From Pedobacter polaris (GTDB lineage: Bacteria > Bacteroidota > Bacteroidia > Sphingobacteriales > Sphingobacteriaceae), in assembly GCF_005116505.1 (NCBI RefSeq), contig NZ_SWBR01000001.1:1116001-1180000 (forward strand): a DNA stretch of 64,000 nt, read 5' to 3'. The notes under the pieces are model-generated. The model was given only the letters and a program-made list of their open reading frames with translations, made no database searches and was not told the origin of the DNA. Positions 52,965-62,364 of the stretch are shown here, one piece after another. The translations under genes and the position numbers were made by a program. Within the stretch, counting starts at the first letter, position 1. The number at the start of each line of letters is the position of its first letter.

Positions 52965-52973
52965 CATCTCTTT

Positions 52974-53534
52974 TTAAGCGTGTTGTCCTTTGTGAATACC
53001 CTCTGCAAATTCTTCCACAATCTTATCATTAAATGCTGGTAAATCTTTTGGTGTGCGACTAGTTACTAAACCTTGGTCTACCACAACCTCCTCATCAGAC
53101 CAATCTGCCCCAGCATTGATTAAATCTTGTGAAATATTTTTTACTGAGGTCATCCTTCTTCCTTTAACTACCCCCGCATTAATTAAGGTTTGTGGCCCAT
53201 GGCAAATAGCAGCAACAGGTTTCCCAGCTTCGAAGAAAGCTTTTACAAATGCAATAGCATCATCGTTAACACGAAGTTGATCTGGATTAATTACTCCACC
53301 TGGTAAAACTAAACCGCTATAATCATCAGCATTTACTTCGCTTAACGTTTTATCAACATCAACCTCTATAGACCAATGGTCATGATTCCATGCTTTTATT
53401 TTGCCACTTTTAGAAGAAATAACATGTACAATTGCACCTTCTTCTTTTAATCTTTTTACTGGTTCAGTTAATTCAACTTCTTCAAAACCACTTTCTGATA
53501 GCACTGCAATAGTGCGATTACTTAATTGTCCCAT
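52974..53534 (-). CDS. DJ-1/PfpI family protein
   Basis: A 186-residue protein of the DJ-1/PfpI (type 1 glutamine amidotransferase-like) superfamily, with glyoxalase or deglycase relatives. The nucleophile Cys with its elbow is in AAICHGPQTLINAGV, and the early Glu in GFEEVEL is typical. I use the ATG at 53534 (MGQLSNRTI) rather than the upstream TTG. It converges with the SDR gene across a palindrome. Confidence 0.9.
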   Translation of the reverse strand: MGQLSNRTIAVLSESGFEEVELTEPVKRLKEEGAIVHVISSKSGKIKAWNHDHWSIEVDVDKTLSEVNADDYSGLVLPGGVINPDQLRVNDDAIAFVKAFFEAGKPVAAICHGPQTLINAGVVKGRRMTSVKNISQDLINAGADWSDEEVVVDQGLVTSRTPKDLPAFNDKIVEEFAEGIHKGQHA

Positions 53535-53629
53535 AATTTTCGTTTTCAATAGAAATGATAAATTAAAGACAGCTATGGGGAATTATTGTTTTTAGAAATT
53601 TGAATTTAAAGGAGGATCCTTGTCTTTTT

Positions 53630-53774
53630 CGTCATATCGAACGAAGCGAAGTGAGGAGATATCTCTAACCTATTCCTCACTACCAAAACTTTGGCTTGTG
53701 CTAAAAACAATCAGATTTAGCTTTGCTTAACCCTTCGGGGTTCTCACCCGAGTAAGAATCGAGTTCGAATGACG
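53630..53774. repeat. Degenerate palindromic element
   Basis: Outer arms CGTCATATCGAA and TTCGAATGACG pair with one extra base; interior repeats AGTGAGGAG. It resembles other GTCAT-type elements. It lies between two minus-strand genes. Confidence 0.65.
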
Positions 53775-53793
53775 TTGAAGAACAGACAGGCTT

Positions 53794-54549
53794 CTAATCA
53801 TTCGTTCTTCTATACCGGATAAAGTATTGGGCTAAATTTAAAGCAATAAATACATGGTTAATTACATTTGGAATAACACCATAATAGTGACTAAGTATTT
53901 TAAAGCGTTCTGTTAAACTTGCCAAATGCTTTTTCTTAGACATCCCACCTACTAGATATTTGGCTACGTACATGTGCGTGTTTACCACGTTAGATGAATT
54001 TTTAGCTGCTTTAATTATCCAATCAATATCTGAGCTATACTTATAACGTAAATCAAAAGGCTCGGTTAAACTTCTTTTAATGTAAATAGCTTGGTGACTT
54101 ACATTCATTCCGAATTTGAAACTATGCCAATCAAAATGCTCTGGAGCCCTATGTCTTCTTTGCCCTAAGCTTTTCCAATTTTCGTCGTACATTTCAGTTT
54201 CACCATAATAAATATCGCCCGATGGCGCAGATGCAAAAACATCTGTAACTGTTTCTGTAGCATAAATTTCATCCCCAGAATTCATAAACAGTACATAGTC
54301 ACCTGTAGCTAAGGCTAAACCCTTGTTCATGGCATCGTAAATTCCTCTATCTTGTTCTGAAACGAATATGGCTAAACGATCTTTATACTTATCAATAATA
54401 GCTACTGTCCCATCATTTGAGGCGCCATCAATTATTATATATTCAATATTAGTATAAGTTTGATTTAATACCGAAAGCATAGTGCGCTCAATGTCTTTTG
54501 CATTGTTATATACTATGGTAATTACGCTAAGTTTTGGATTTATTGTCAT
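53794..54549 (-). CDS. Family 2 glycosyltransferase
   Basis: A 251-residue GT-A enzyme that builds surface glycan on the cytoplasmic face of the inner membrane. LSVITIVYNNAKDIERTMLSVLNQ at the start, IDGASNDGT and FMNSGDEIY (DxD-like metal site) are typical; the C-terminus is hydrophobic. It overlaps the GT4 gene upstream by 4 nt (ATGA). Donor and acceptor unknown. Confidence 0.9.
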   Translation of the reverse strand: MTINPKLSVITIVYNNAKDIERTMLSVLNQTYTNIEYIIIDGASNDGTVAIIDKYKDRLAIFVSEQDRGIYDAMNKGLALATGDYVLFMNSGDEIYATETVTDVFASAPSGDIYYGETEMYDENWKSLGQRRHRAPEHFDWHSFKFGMNVSHQAIYIKRSLTEPFDLRYKYSSDIDWIIKAAKNSSNVVNTHMYVAKYLVGGMSKKKHLASLTERFKILSHYYGVIPNVINHVFIALNLAQYFIRYRRTND

Positions 54550-55817
54550 TGGGGCAAAGCGTTAATTAGGGTTTGGTATAGTTCTTCATGTTTGTTGGCA
54601 ATAACCGTTGGTGCAAACTGATTTAAAATAGTTCTTCTGGCTTCTTTCTGTATACTTTCTGCATCTTCATGCAAAAATAGCCATTCAATGCCATCTGCTA
54701 AATCCGATGATGATTTATAATCGGCTAAGTAACCATTTGCTAAGTGTTTTACCATATCTGGTATCCCGCCTGTTTTAAATGCCACCACTGGTGTTGCACA
54801 GGCTAGGCTTTCCATTACTGTATTTGGCAAATTGTCTTCAAGAGAGGGTAGAACAAAAACATCAGCGGCAGCATAACATTTGGCAAGATGATCATCTTTA
54901 TTTATCGTTCCTAAAAAAGTTGTCTTAAAAGGAAATTCGGGCATATCCTTGGTGTCTTTGTTGCCAAAAATTACCAACTCAATTTGCTCTTTTGGAATTT
55001 CAGGTCTAGATGCCAATTCATTTAACGCCTCAATTAAATATTGAGTTCCTTTATGCTTGTCGTTTTTTGATGGCATAAACCCACTCATAATTACAAAATG
55101 ATGCGCTGGTATTTTTAATATTTTTTTAGCTTCTGCCTTTACATAAGGTTTAAAAATTTCAATTTCAATTGTATTGGGTATTACAGCTACGCTTCTCATT
55201 CCCAACAAGCTGCTTTCCTTTACAGATTTTGCCATCCAATTACTCGGCGCCACAACGTGGAAATTTAATTCTGAATATGCTTTTTGTTTGCGAAGCCAGT
55301 TTTTATGAGAGATGTCATTTGGCCCATCAAACTTTAGCAATGGACAATTACCACATTGCTGATGAAAATGTTCGCAACTGTAGCGCACATGGCAACCGCC
55401 TGTAAAAGCATTGCTGTCATGAAAAGTCCATACTATTGGCTTGTCTAATAAATCTAACTCAGCTAAAAACTTTGGTGATAAAAAGCCATGATTAATCCAA
55501 TGTAAATGAATGATATCAGCTTCTTTTAATTCTTTTATATGAATTAAAGATTTACCAAACCACTGCAAAGAGAAGGGAGTTTTAACAGCTTTTACAAATA
55601 TTTTAGCAAGATATCGTTCTGCAATAATATTGAAAATAGCTTTTAATTTAGCAAAAAGACTTGTGCTTAAATTAGTGATTTTTGGGTTTTGACCGAATTT
55701 ATAGTAAGCTAAAACCCTAGAATCTATCCCGTTTGCATTCAGCGAATCGCTTAAACGAAGGCATGCTCTTCCTGCGCCGCCATTTCCATCATAGGTATTT
55801 AAGTGTACAACTTTCAA
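54546..55817 (-). CDS. Family 4 glycosyltransferase
   Basis: A 423-residue GT-B enzyme. The N-terminal NTYDGNGGAGRACLRLSDSL loop and the C-terminal domain GFMPSKNDKHKGTQYLIEAL and PSLEDNLPNTVMESLACATPVVAFKTGGIPDMV are typical, including the E-x7-E-like motif. A TTG at 55826 overlaps a -7 box, so I prefer the TTG at 55817 (MKVVHLN). It is translationally coupled to the GT2 downstream. Substrate unknown. Confidence 0.88.
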   Translation of the reverse strand: MKVVHLNTYDGNGGAGRACLRLSDSLNANGIDSRVLAYYKFGQNPKITNLSTSLFAKLKAIFNIIAERYLAKIFVKAVKTPFSLQWFGKSLIHIKELKEADIIHLHWINHGFLSPKFLAELDLLDKPIVWTFHDSNAFTGGCHVRYSCEHFHQQCGNCPLLKFDGPNDISHKNWLRKQKAYSELNFHVVAPSNWMAKSVKESSLLGMRSVAVIPNTIEIEIFKPYVKAEAKKILKIPAHHFVIMSGFMPSKNDKHKGTQYLIEALNELASRPEIPKEQIELVIFGNKDTKDMPEFPFKTTFLGTINKDDHLAKCYAAADVFVLPSLEDNLPNTVMESLACATPVVAFKTGGIPDMVKHLANGYLADYKSSSDLADGIEWLFLHEDAESIQKEARRTILNQFAPTVIANKHEELYQTLINALPQ

Positions 55818-55823
55818 ATCAAC

Positions 55824-55831
55824 CAAAAATA
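55824..55831 (-). promoter_or_regulatory. -7 box of the GT4-GT2 pair
   Basis: Minus-strand TATTTTTG, an exact match, just ahead of the chosen TTG start. This implies an almost leaderless message. Confidence 0.35.
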
Positions 55832-55942
55832 CATTTAATTCAAGAAAACTAAATTGTTAATATTTGTTAAATTAACAATTGAACAATCTAACACTATAAC
55901 AATTTTAATATTCATTATACTTTATGTTTCTTTGTTAAACAT

Positions 55943-56692
55943 ATGGAGAACCTTTTAACCGACAGAAATTTTTGGGTAAAATATTGGGAAAGTAAAACTG
56001 ATTTATCAGTCGTTATACCAGAGAACTATACATTTCATCGCCAACTGGCGGATATTGTGAGCGAGAATAATGTAAAAACAGCAATTGAATTGGGAGGTTT
56101 CCCAGGTTATTATGCAGTGTTCTTAAAGAAATACCTGAAACTAGATGTTACGCTTTTAGATTATTTTGTTCATCCACCCATTACCCATCAATTGTTAAAA
56201 ACAAATGGTTTAGCCGAAAACGATATTGAGGTTATTGAGGCTGATTTGTTTAACTATGAAACTCCAACACAATATGATTTGGTACTTTCTTGTGGTTTGA
56301 TTGAACATTTTTTAGATACAGAAGATATCATTAAACGCCATATTGCCTTAGTAAAATCTGGCGGAACCTTATTTATTACCCTTCCTAATTTTACTGCAGT
56401 GAATGGTTGGTTTCAGAAAAAATTCGACAAGGAAAATTACAATAAACATAATATTGATAGCATGAATCCTGTTTTACTTGCTTCTATTTGCGAAAAAGCA
56501 GGGTTAAAAGAAGTAAAAGCAAGCTATTTTGGCAAGTTTAGTGTTTGGTTAGAGAATGAAAAACAAAAATCAATAGGAGTAAGATTATTCAAGAAATTTG
56601 TTTGGCTAACAGGAAAAGTGTTCACTAAAATTATTCCTTTTGAGAGTAAAAATTTATCTCCTTATATTATCTTAACAGCTAAGAAAATTTAA
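55943..56692 (+). CDS. Class I SAM-dependent methyltransferase
   Basis: A 249-residue methyltransferase. The SAM-binding strand-loop is TAIELGGFPGYYAVFL, with VTLLDYF as the acidic strand 2; VLSCGLIEHFLDTEDI and SGGTLFITLPNF are the later core. The C-terminus is basic and hydrophobic. Substrate may be a glycan or lipid intermediate, judging by its neighbours. Confidence 0.85.
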   Translation: MENLLTDRNFWVKYWESKTDLSVVIPENYTFHRQLADIVSENNVKTAIELGGFPGYYAVFLKKYLKLDVTLLDYFVHPPITHQLLKTNGLAENDIEVIEADLFNYETPTQYDLVLSCGLIEHFLDTEDIIKRHIALVKSGGTLFITLPNFTAVNGWFQKKFDKENYNKHNIDSMNPVLLASICEKAGLKEVKASYFGKFSVWLENEKQKSIGVRLFKKFVWLTGKVFTKIIPFESKNLSPYIILTAKKI

Positions 56693-56762
56693 AGAACATG
56701 GCAATAAATTCAAACGATTAAAGCTGAAGGAAGCAAAAAAATAGGTTTCTTTTTACGTTAGT

Positions 56763-58208
56763 TCACTCTAGTTTATAAACTCCAAATTCACATAAAGCTA
56801 TTGCCACAGGAGCTTTAAGCTTTACACGCATTTTATGTGTATTTACTGGATTACTTAACCTAACTAATCTTTTTGCACCAATACTTGCTCCAGCATAAAC
56901 TTTTTTCCAGGTATTATTTTCAAAAATTTCAATGATAAAGCTATCAATTCTCTGTCCCAATGGGATGTATTCTTGTAAGCTAATCACATCAAAAGTCACA
57001 TTTCTTTTAAAATCTACAATAAGCTCTGCTTGATGAGTTTGATCTGTAGTTGCCCAATAAGTTTTCTTATTGCGATCCTTTAATAAATTTACATTATACA
57101 CTTTTCCTCGAGTATTGCTCGCTGAGAGGTCAGCATCTTTTAGCAAGTTTTCTGAAAAGGTTTTTTTAATAATATCTCCAAATTCTTTTAGGTTAGCAAC
57201 ATCATCTTCGTGTAACAGACCTCTTGTATCGGGAGCAAGGCCTAAATCTAAGGCAGCTCCTCTGCCTACACTTTTAAAATATAAATCTACCAACGAGCTT
57301 ACGCTTTTTGGTTTTTCATCAGCATGAAAAAACCAGCCCTTCCTTAATGGTACATCACATTCTGCAGGCATCCAGAATTTACCATTTTTTATCCCGGCTG
57401 GGCTTTCCGGATAATTAGCTTGACCAGGAACCGCAACACTTACACCTTTTGGTGGCATTGGTGTAAAAGTTGCCCAACTTGTATCTGCTGCAAACCCATA
57501 TTCATTACCAACCCAACGCACATCTAAGCCAACATCGCTAAATATGTTTGCCATTGGCTGCATCTCTCTAGTAATTTTCCAAGTGTTTTTCCAGTCGTAA
57601 TAAGTTGTATTGTCAATGCTTCTTTTCTCTTTTGCACCGCCATAAAAACCATCACCACCGTTTGCCCCATCGTGCCAACTCATAAAAAGTTCGCCGTAAT
57701 TGCTGTATAATTCTTTAAGCTGCGCTTGATAAATTTTCAGATATTCACTTGTACCGTATTTAGCATTATTTCTATCCCAAGGAGAGCAATAAATACCAAA
57801 TTTTAATCCATGTTTGCGGGCGGCTAATTCCATTTCTTTAACCAAATCTCCTTTCCCGCTTCTAAAAGGACTTTTGCTAATGTTATAAGCTGTAGTTTTT
57901 GTTGGCCATAGGGCGAAACCATCATGATGTTTAGCAACTAAAATAATTCCTTTCAAACCCCCAGCTTTTGCTGCTTTTATAATTTGTTCAGCATCAAAAT
58001 TATTCGGGTTAAATGTTTTAGGATCTGCATCACCATATCCCCATTCTTTATTTTCGAAAGTGGTTGGTGTAAAATGAACAAGCCCGTAACTTTCTATATC
58101 ATGCCAAGCAAGTTGTCTCTGGGTTGGAACAGCACCATATTTTTTTGGTGGTGTTTGTGTAAAAGCAGAAAAGCTAATAAATAATAGAATTGATAAAATT
58201 GATCTCAT
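56763..58208 (-). CDS. Alpha-L-fucosidase (GH29)
   Basis: A 481-residue secreted glycoside hydrolase. The signal peptide is about 1-17. The GH29 barrel includes SYGLVHFTPTTFENKEWGYG, LVAKHHDGFALWPT, YCSPWDRN and MSWHDGANGG. The probable nucleophile Asp is in SDVGLDVRWVGNEYG, the pattern of the alpha-1,3/4-acting subfamily. Residues about 350-481 are a beta-sandwich like F5/8-type carbohydrate-binding modules. It removes fucose from glycans; no PUL (SusC/D) genes are nearby. It interrupts a glycan-synthesis region. Confidence 0.92.
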   Translation of the reverse strand: MRSILSILLFISFSAFTQTPPKKYGAVPTQRQLAWHDIESYGLVHFTPTTFENKEWGYGDADPKTFNPNNFDAEQIIKAAKAGGLKGIILVAKHHDGFALWPTKTTAYNISKSPFRSGKGDLVKEMELAARKHGLKFGIYCSPWDRNNAKYGTSEYLKIYQAQLKELYSNYGELFMSWHDGANGGDGFYGGAKEKRSIDNTTYYDWKNTWKITREMQPMANIFSDVGLDVRWVGNEYGFAADTSWATFTPMPPKGVSVAVPGQANYPESPAGIKNGKFWMPAECDVPLRKGWFFHADEKPKSVSSLVDLYFKSVGRGAALDLGLAPDTRGLLHEDDVANLKEFGDIIKKTFSENLLKDADLSASNTRGKVYNVNLLKDRNKKTYWATTDQTHQAELIVDFKRNVTFDVISLQEYIPLGQRIDSFIIEIFENNTWKKVYAGASIGAKRLVRLSNPVNTHKMRVKLKAPVAIALCEFGVYKLE

Positions 58209-58260
58209 TATTGCCTATTTATAATGCAAAGTACAAATATTAAACAAGAAATTTTTAAAG

Positions 58261-59175
58261 CTATTTAGAGAAGTACTGATGTAGTTTTTCTTTTACAAAA
58301 CGTTTAATCCGGTTCACCATAGAACCTTTTCTATTTTGCAAAAATATTTTAATAGCGGTATATGCAGCTGTATTTTCTTCCAACAAGGTTGGAAATTCTT
58401 TGATAGGCTTAGGGTTGATAATCACGTTATAAATATCATTCATTCCGGAGTGAACACCAGTTCCATCGTGACCAATATTATTAACTAAAGATTGTGATGG
58501 ATTTAGAGTTAATCCGCCTTTTAAGAAGATAGAAGCATACCACCTAATTGCCCAAGAATTGTTTTTACCTTTTTTAAAATCTTGCATCTGTTTCCAGAAG
58601 TTCATCGATTTATCGATAGAGAAGGCACTTCTCTTTTTGGCATCGAACTGCTTCATTAAAGTATTAATGTTCGGTTCGAAATTTTCCCAGGCCCTCTCCC
58701 AAGTTGCCCAGCCCCAACTTGTTGCTGCTCTGTAAAAGAAGCTTTCAGGTAAATTTTTATCGCTCAAAACATACATATAAGCACCAATATGCATAACTTT
58801 TTCTTCGTTGCGGTAACGATTTAAAGCTTCGTTAAAATAGGTTAAAGTAAATGGAGAAGAAATTAAATCATCTTCAAAAACAATAACTTGACCATATTCT
58901 TTTGTTAAACGAGATACGCCAGAAATTACAGAATTAGCAAGGCCTAAGTTGGTTTTACTTTCTATAATCTCTATAGATTTAAAGCCTTCGGTTTTTTTAA
59001 TGAAATCCCTAACTTCTTTCACTTTGTCTTCATCTGCAGTAGTTTTTGCCCCATCAGAAAAAATAAATAGACGGCTTTCAGCTGCTAACTCGTTTTGTTT
59101 TAAAAACTTAACCGTACGCTCAGTATGTTGCGGGCGATTGTAAACGAATAAAGCAATTGGAGCAAGATTTTGCAT
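58261..59175 (-). CDS. Glycosyltransferase (GT2/GNT-I-like)
   Basis: A 304-residue GT-A type enzyme. The start ALFVYNRPQHTERTVKFLKQNE, the nucleotide-sugar and metal site VIVFEDDLISSPFTLTYFN (EDD) and SFFYRAATSWGWATWERAW are typical of this bacterial group of sugar-nucleotide transferases. The C-terminal tail is basic. It is the last gene of the flippase-methyltransferase unit. Sugar unknown. Confidence 0.85.
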   Translation of the reverse strand: MQNLAPIALFVYNRPQHTERTVKFLKQNELAAESRLFIFSDGAKTTADEDKVKEVRDFIKKTEGFKSIEIIESKTNLGLANSVISGVSRLTKEYGQVIVFEDDLISSPFTLTYFNEALNRYRNEEKVMHIGAYMYVLSDKNLPESFFYRAATSWGWATWERAWENFEPNINTLMKQFDAKKRSAFSIDKSMNFWKQMQDFKKGKNNSWAIRWYASIFLKGGLTLNPSQSLVNNIGHDGTGVHSGMNDIYNVIINPKPIKEFPTLLEENTAAYTAIKIFLQNRKGSMVNRIKRFVKEKLHQYFSK

Positions 59176-59185
59176 ATTGATAGAG

Positions 59186-59833
59186 TTAGATTCCTAAACA
59201 ATTATCCGCCTTATAAAATATAGAAGTTGCTTTGTTGTAAAACAAGCCTGGCGAAATTCCTGTAAAGGGTAATTCTTTAAACCCTTTTTCAGTTAAAAAT
59301 GTTCTGGCTTCCTGATAAATTTCTCTTTCAGAATCATCTAATACTAAAACACCATTTTCCGATAAGGCATCAATACTATTTTTACAACAGTTCACTCGAT
59401 CTCTGCCATCAACAATAATCAAATCGAATTTCTCACCTAACAATAATGCTTTTTTGCTGTATTCACCACCTTTTTCTAAATGAGTAAATATCATTTCGGC
59501 ATTAGCTGCTTTTTCCTTTACAATTTTGTTAAACCAAGCTTCGTCATGTTCAACAGAGACTACTCTTTTAACTCTTTTGGCATAAAACAAGGTTGAATTT
59601 CCCGAACCATATTCAAAGATGGAAAGGTCTTTGGTTAATCGGGTTTTAATAAAATCGATAAAGGAATAGGTAACCCATGGTAAAGGATTTCCAGATTCAT
59701 CTACTGCTTGATGGGTATCAAATGCAGTGAACCAACCAATAGTAGATAGATAACCTTTGTGGCCATAAGATAATAATGCGCTAAGCCTTTTTGGCTTGCC
59801 AATTAATGTAGCTAATGCTTTTAGTTTACTCAA
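59186..59833 (-). CDS. Class I methyltransferase-like protein
   Basis: A 215-residue protein with a SAM-binding-like fold: LSIFEYGSGNSTLFYAKR (glycine loop), VVSVEHDEAWF, FDLIIVDGRDRVNCCKNSI and VLVLDDSERE. It resembles FkbM/O-methyltransferase-type enzymes. The start is TTG, overlapping the flippase stop by 4 nt. It likely modifies a glycan made by adjacent genes. Confidence 0.78.
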   Translation of the reverse strand: MSKLKALATLIGKPKRLSALLSYGHKGYLSTIGWFTAFDTHQAVDESGNPLPWVTYSFIDFIKTRLTKDLSIFEYGSGNSTLFYAKRVKRVVSVEHDEAWFNKIVKEKAANAEMIFTHLEKGGEYSKKALLLGEKFDLIIVDGRDRVNCCKNSIDALSENGVLVLDDSEREIYQEARTFLTEKGFKELPFTGISPGLFYNKATSIFYKADNCLGI

Positions 59834-61158
59834 CGTTTAAAAATTTTTTGAAATGCGGAGACCAAAAATAGTGATTTTAACATCATTATTCCCTGTGGTC
59901 TGGTTTTAGGGATGAAGAGAATTAAAAATGTAGCTGAAAAATAGGCAATTACAGTTGCGATTGCTGTACCCATCATTCCCATTTTTGGAATTAAAAGAAA
60001 GTTTAATGCAATGTTTATTATCGCTCCAAAACCAGTACGTGTAAAGGTTAGTTTACTATAACCCTCGGTAATTAAAAACTGGCTACTTGCCACACCTAGA
60101 AATACGAATAAACTCCCCCAAACATGAACAGCCAAAACAGGTGCTGCTGAAGCAAATTCTGGCTTAAAGAATTTATAAATTATAGGTGATGCAAGGCTGA
60201 TGAATATTGCAAATGTCAAACTTAACCAAACCATTAAATCGAAAAGATTTTGAAGCCTTTTTTTGTAACGCTCTGGATCATCTCTACGGGCATTTAAGAT
60301 TGCCGGAAAGAGTGAGCTTACAATGACTACCGGAACAAAGTTTAAAGCCTCACTAAACATTACAACAGTTGCGTAAGATCCTGAAGCTGCCGCTCCTTCT
60401 TCACCTAAAATCTCCTTAAGCATAATAACATCTATTTTCATGTATACAGAAACCATGATTCCAGAAATGATAAGTGGCCAAGATAAATTCAAGAGTTTTT
60501 TTGCTAGTTCTTTATCATAATTCCATTTAAAGATACTTAAGCCCCGCTTGCTATAAACGGCTAAATAACCAATTGAAACTAGTAAAATATCGAAGACATA
60601 GGCATAAATAAAATAAATCAGCTCTGCTTTGAAAAAGAAAATCAGTAAAAGCTTAATGCCTGCCGACAATATATTGCTAACAATCTGAACTTGCATGATA
60701 TACTTTGACTTTACTTCAGATTGGAAATAAGAGTCGATGATTGTTAAAGATTGAAAAATTCCTGTAAAAGAAAGGATAAGGATAAAAAGATATGGAATAT
60801 CTGACAGCGGAAAAAATAGCCAACTCAGGTAAATCAAAGGAAGGCAAAGCAATCCAGCTGAAGTTTTTAAGATAAATGAAGTTCCTAAAATGGTATCTCT
60901 TTTTTTAGGAAATTGGTGAAGCTCTTTTACAATGAAACTATCTAATCCTAAACTAGCTAATGCTGCAAATAAATAGATATATGAAGTAGAGGTATTAAAA
61001 AGCCCATTGTTATTTGGTAATAGAAAGTTAGCAACCTGAATGCTAGTTAACATTTTAATGGCCATGCTACCAATACGACCAAACATTAACCAACCTGTAT
61101 TTTTTAAATACTTGTTAAATGCTTCTTCATCAAAACCTTTCAGAATGGGTAATTTCAT
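59830..61158 (-). CDS. Polysaccharide flippase (Wzx-type / MOP family)
   Basis: A 442-residue membrane protein with about 12-14 hydrophobic segments, of the MOP/Wzx family that flips lipid-linked glycan across the inner membrane. NTGWLMFGRIGSMAIKMLTSIQVANFLLP at the start and FSEALNFVPVVIVSSLFPAIL are typical. It is the first gene of a three-gene unit with a methyltransferase and a glycosyltransferase, and has a -7 box. Confidence 0.92.
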   Translation of the reverse strand: MKLPILKGFDEEAFNKYLKNTGWLMFGRIGSMAIKMLTSIQVANFLLPNNNGLFNTSTSYIYLFAALASLGLDSFIVKELHQFPKKRDTILGTSFILKTSAGLLCLPLIYLSWLFFPLSDIPYLFILILSFTGIFQSLTIIDSYFQSEVKSKYIMQVQIVSNILSAGIKLLLIFFFKAELIYFIYAYVFDILLVSIGYLAVYSKRGLSIFKWNYDKELAKKLLNLSWPLIISGIMVSVYMKIDVIMLKEILGEEGAAASGSYATVVMFSEALNFVPVVIVSSLFPAILNARRDDPERYKKRLQNLFDLMVWLSLTFAIFISLASPIIYKFFKPEFASAAPVLAVHVWGSLFVFLGVASSQFLITEGYSKLTFTRTGFGAIINIALNFLLIPKMGMMGTAIATVIAYFSATFLILFIPKTRPQGIMMLKSLFLVSAFQKIFKR

Positions 61159-61171
61159 TAGTACAAAGATG

Positions 61172-61179
61172 CAAAAATA
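61172..61179 (-). promoter_or_regulatory. -7 box of the flippase unit
   Basis: Minus-strand TATTTTTG, exact, 14 nt before the ATG. No spaced TTG. Confidence 0.4.
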
Positions 61180-61191
61180 AAAACGGTCATA

Positions 61192-61788
61192 TTATGTTAA
61201 TGGAGCACCAACTGCAACTGCACATTTATGTCCAGGTTGTCCATGTGCAGGGTTAAGCTTTTGACCTTTTTCATTTAAAACAGGAGCTTGGGGGGTAGCA
61301 GTTGCGGTAGGTTGTGAAACGGTGACTTGTGGTTTAACTGAAGCTTGAGCAGGCTTTGAATTTAATGGAGCGCCAACTGCAATATCGCATCTATGGTTTG
61401 GTTGTCCATGTGCGGGATTTAATTTTTGGCCTTTTGAATCTACTGTACCAGCGGTTGATTGAGGGGTGCTTGTTACAGCAGCTGTAGGCTGTGGCGATAC
61501 AACTTGCGTAACAGTTGGTGTTGTAACTGCAGGCGCTGTATTTGCTTTTGTGCCAGCTTTTAATGGAGCACCTACAGCAATACTGCAATCATGTCCTGGT
61601 TCGCCGTGTTTAGGGTTTAAAAGTAAATTACTTTGATTTACAGGTACGGCACCTGTTGAAGTAACAGCTGGTTTTTGCAAATCGGCTAATCCATTTGGCG
61701 TTGCAGTATAATTTTGTGCTGGTTCTTGTTTTTTAGTGTTACAAGCAACCATACCTATTGCAAATAAAATATATAAGATCCTTTTCAT
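61192..61788 (-). CDS. Lipoprotein with three LNPxHGxPxHxC repeats
   Basis: A 198-residue predicted lipoprotein (lipobox GMVAC, Cys 16). Three 20-residue repeats lie at about 57-76, 123-142 and 178-197. All follow LNPxHGxPxHxCxxAVGAPL, with each His and Cys conserved. The linkers are Thr/Ala/Pro-rich and disordered. I do not know a named family. Two His and one Cys per repeat suggest metal or haem binding; this is inference. The last repeat is at the very C-terminus. It precedes the flippase unit but has a separate stop, so is probably its own unit. Confidence 0.75.
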   Translation of the reverse strand: MKRILYILFAIGMVACNTKKQEPAQNYTATPNGLADLQKPAVTSTGAVPVNQSNLLLNPKHGEPGHDCSIAVGAPLKAGTKANTAPAVTTPTVTQVVSPQPTAAVTSTPQSTAGTVDSKGQKLNPAHGQPNHRCDIAVGAPLNSKPAQASVKPQVTVSQPTATATPQAPVLNEKGQKLNPAHGQPGHKCAVAVGAPLT

Positions 61789-61814
61789 GGCCTATTTCTT
61801 AAAATATGATAGAT

Positions 61815-62339
61815 TTACTGGTGTAATTGAAAGCTATTTTCGATGCGCTTCAATTGCTTCAGGTGGTGGTTAAGATGCACTTCAATAAATCTCAACCATT
61901 GCTTTGCATTCAAATAACCTAACCTCGGATGTTTGACTTTTATTTTAGGATTTGCATTATTTACTAATGGGTAGAGTTTTAACAATTGTAATTCAAAATC
62001 TACTATAAATTGCTGAGCAGCCATTAAGTTAATCTTTTTTACTCTTTCTGCAAGTCGTTTTGGTACAATATATTTTTTTCCTGGAGGTAGTGCCCCGAAA
62101 AATAAAACAGCCTTGGTGCCAAAGTGAGTTGGTTTAATTTCTCCCTCACCTTTAATACAATTGTTTAATGCCATTAAGGAAAGTAAACTCGAATCGAAGA
62201 TATGTGAGTAAACTTCACTATAACTCCAACCCCCAATTGGCGGAGTAAGTACAAAATCCTCTTCACCTTTGGTGGATAATTTTGTTTGGTATGCATTTAC
62301 CACTTTTAGAATAGATTGGTGCACTTTGGCTATATTCAT
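61815..62339 (-). CDS. DinB-like four-helix-bundle protein
   Basis: A 174-residue protein of the DinB/YfiT-like superfamily (metal-binding helical bundle). His residues fit the site: SEVYSHIFDSS (about residue 45) and the C-terminal FIEVHLNHHLKQLKRIE. Members often act as thiol or metal-dependent transferases; the role here is unknown. It overlaps no gene; 26 nt separate it from the HAD gene. Confidence 0.78.
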   Translation of the reverse strand: MNIAKVHQSILKVVNAYQTKLSTKGEEDFVLTPPIGGWSYSEVYSHIFDSSLLSLMALNNCIKGEGEIKPTHFGTKAVLFFGALPPGKKYIVPKRLAERVKKINLMAAQQFIVDFELQLLKLYPLVNNANPKIKVKHPRLGYLNAKQWLRFIEVHLNHHLKQLKRIENSFQLHQ

Positions 62340-62364
62340 TCTATAAAGTTAAACTTTATTCTAT

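Noticed and set aside
53620..53793. tRNA-like TTCGAAT motif
   Set aside because: No cloverleaf; it is part of a palindromic repeat.
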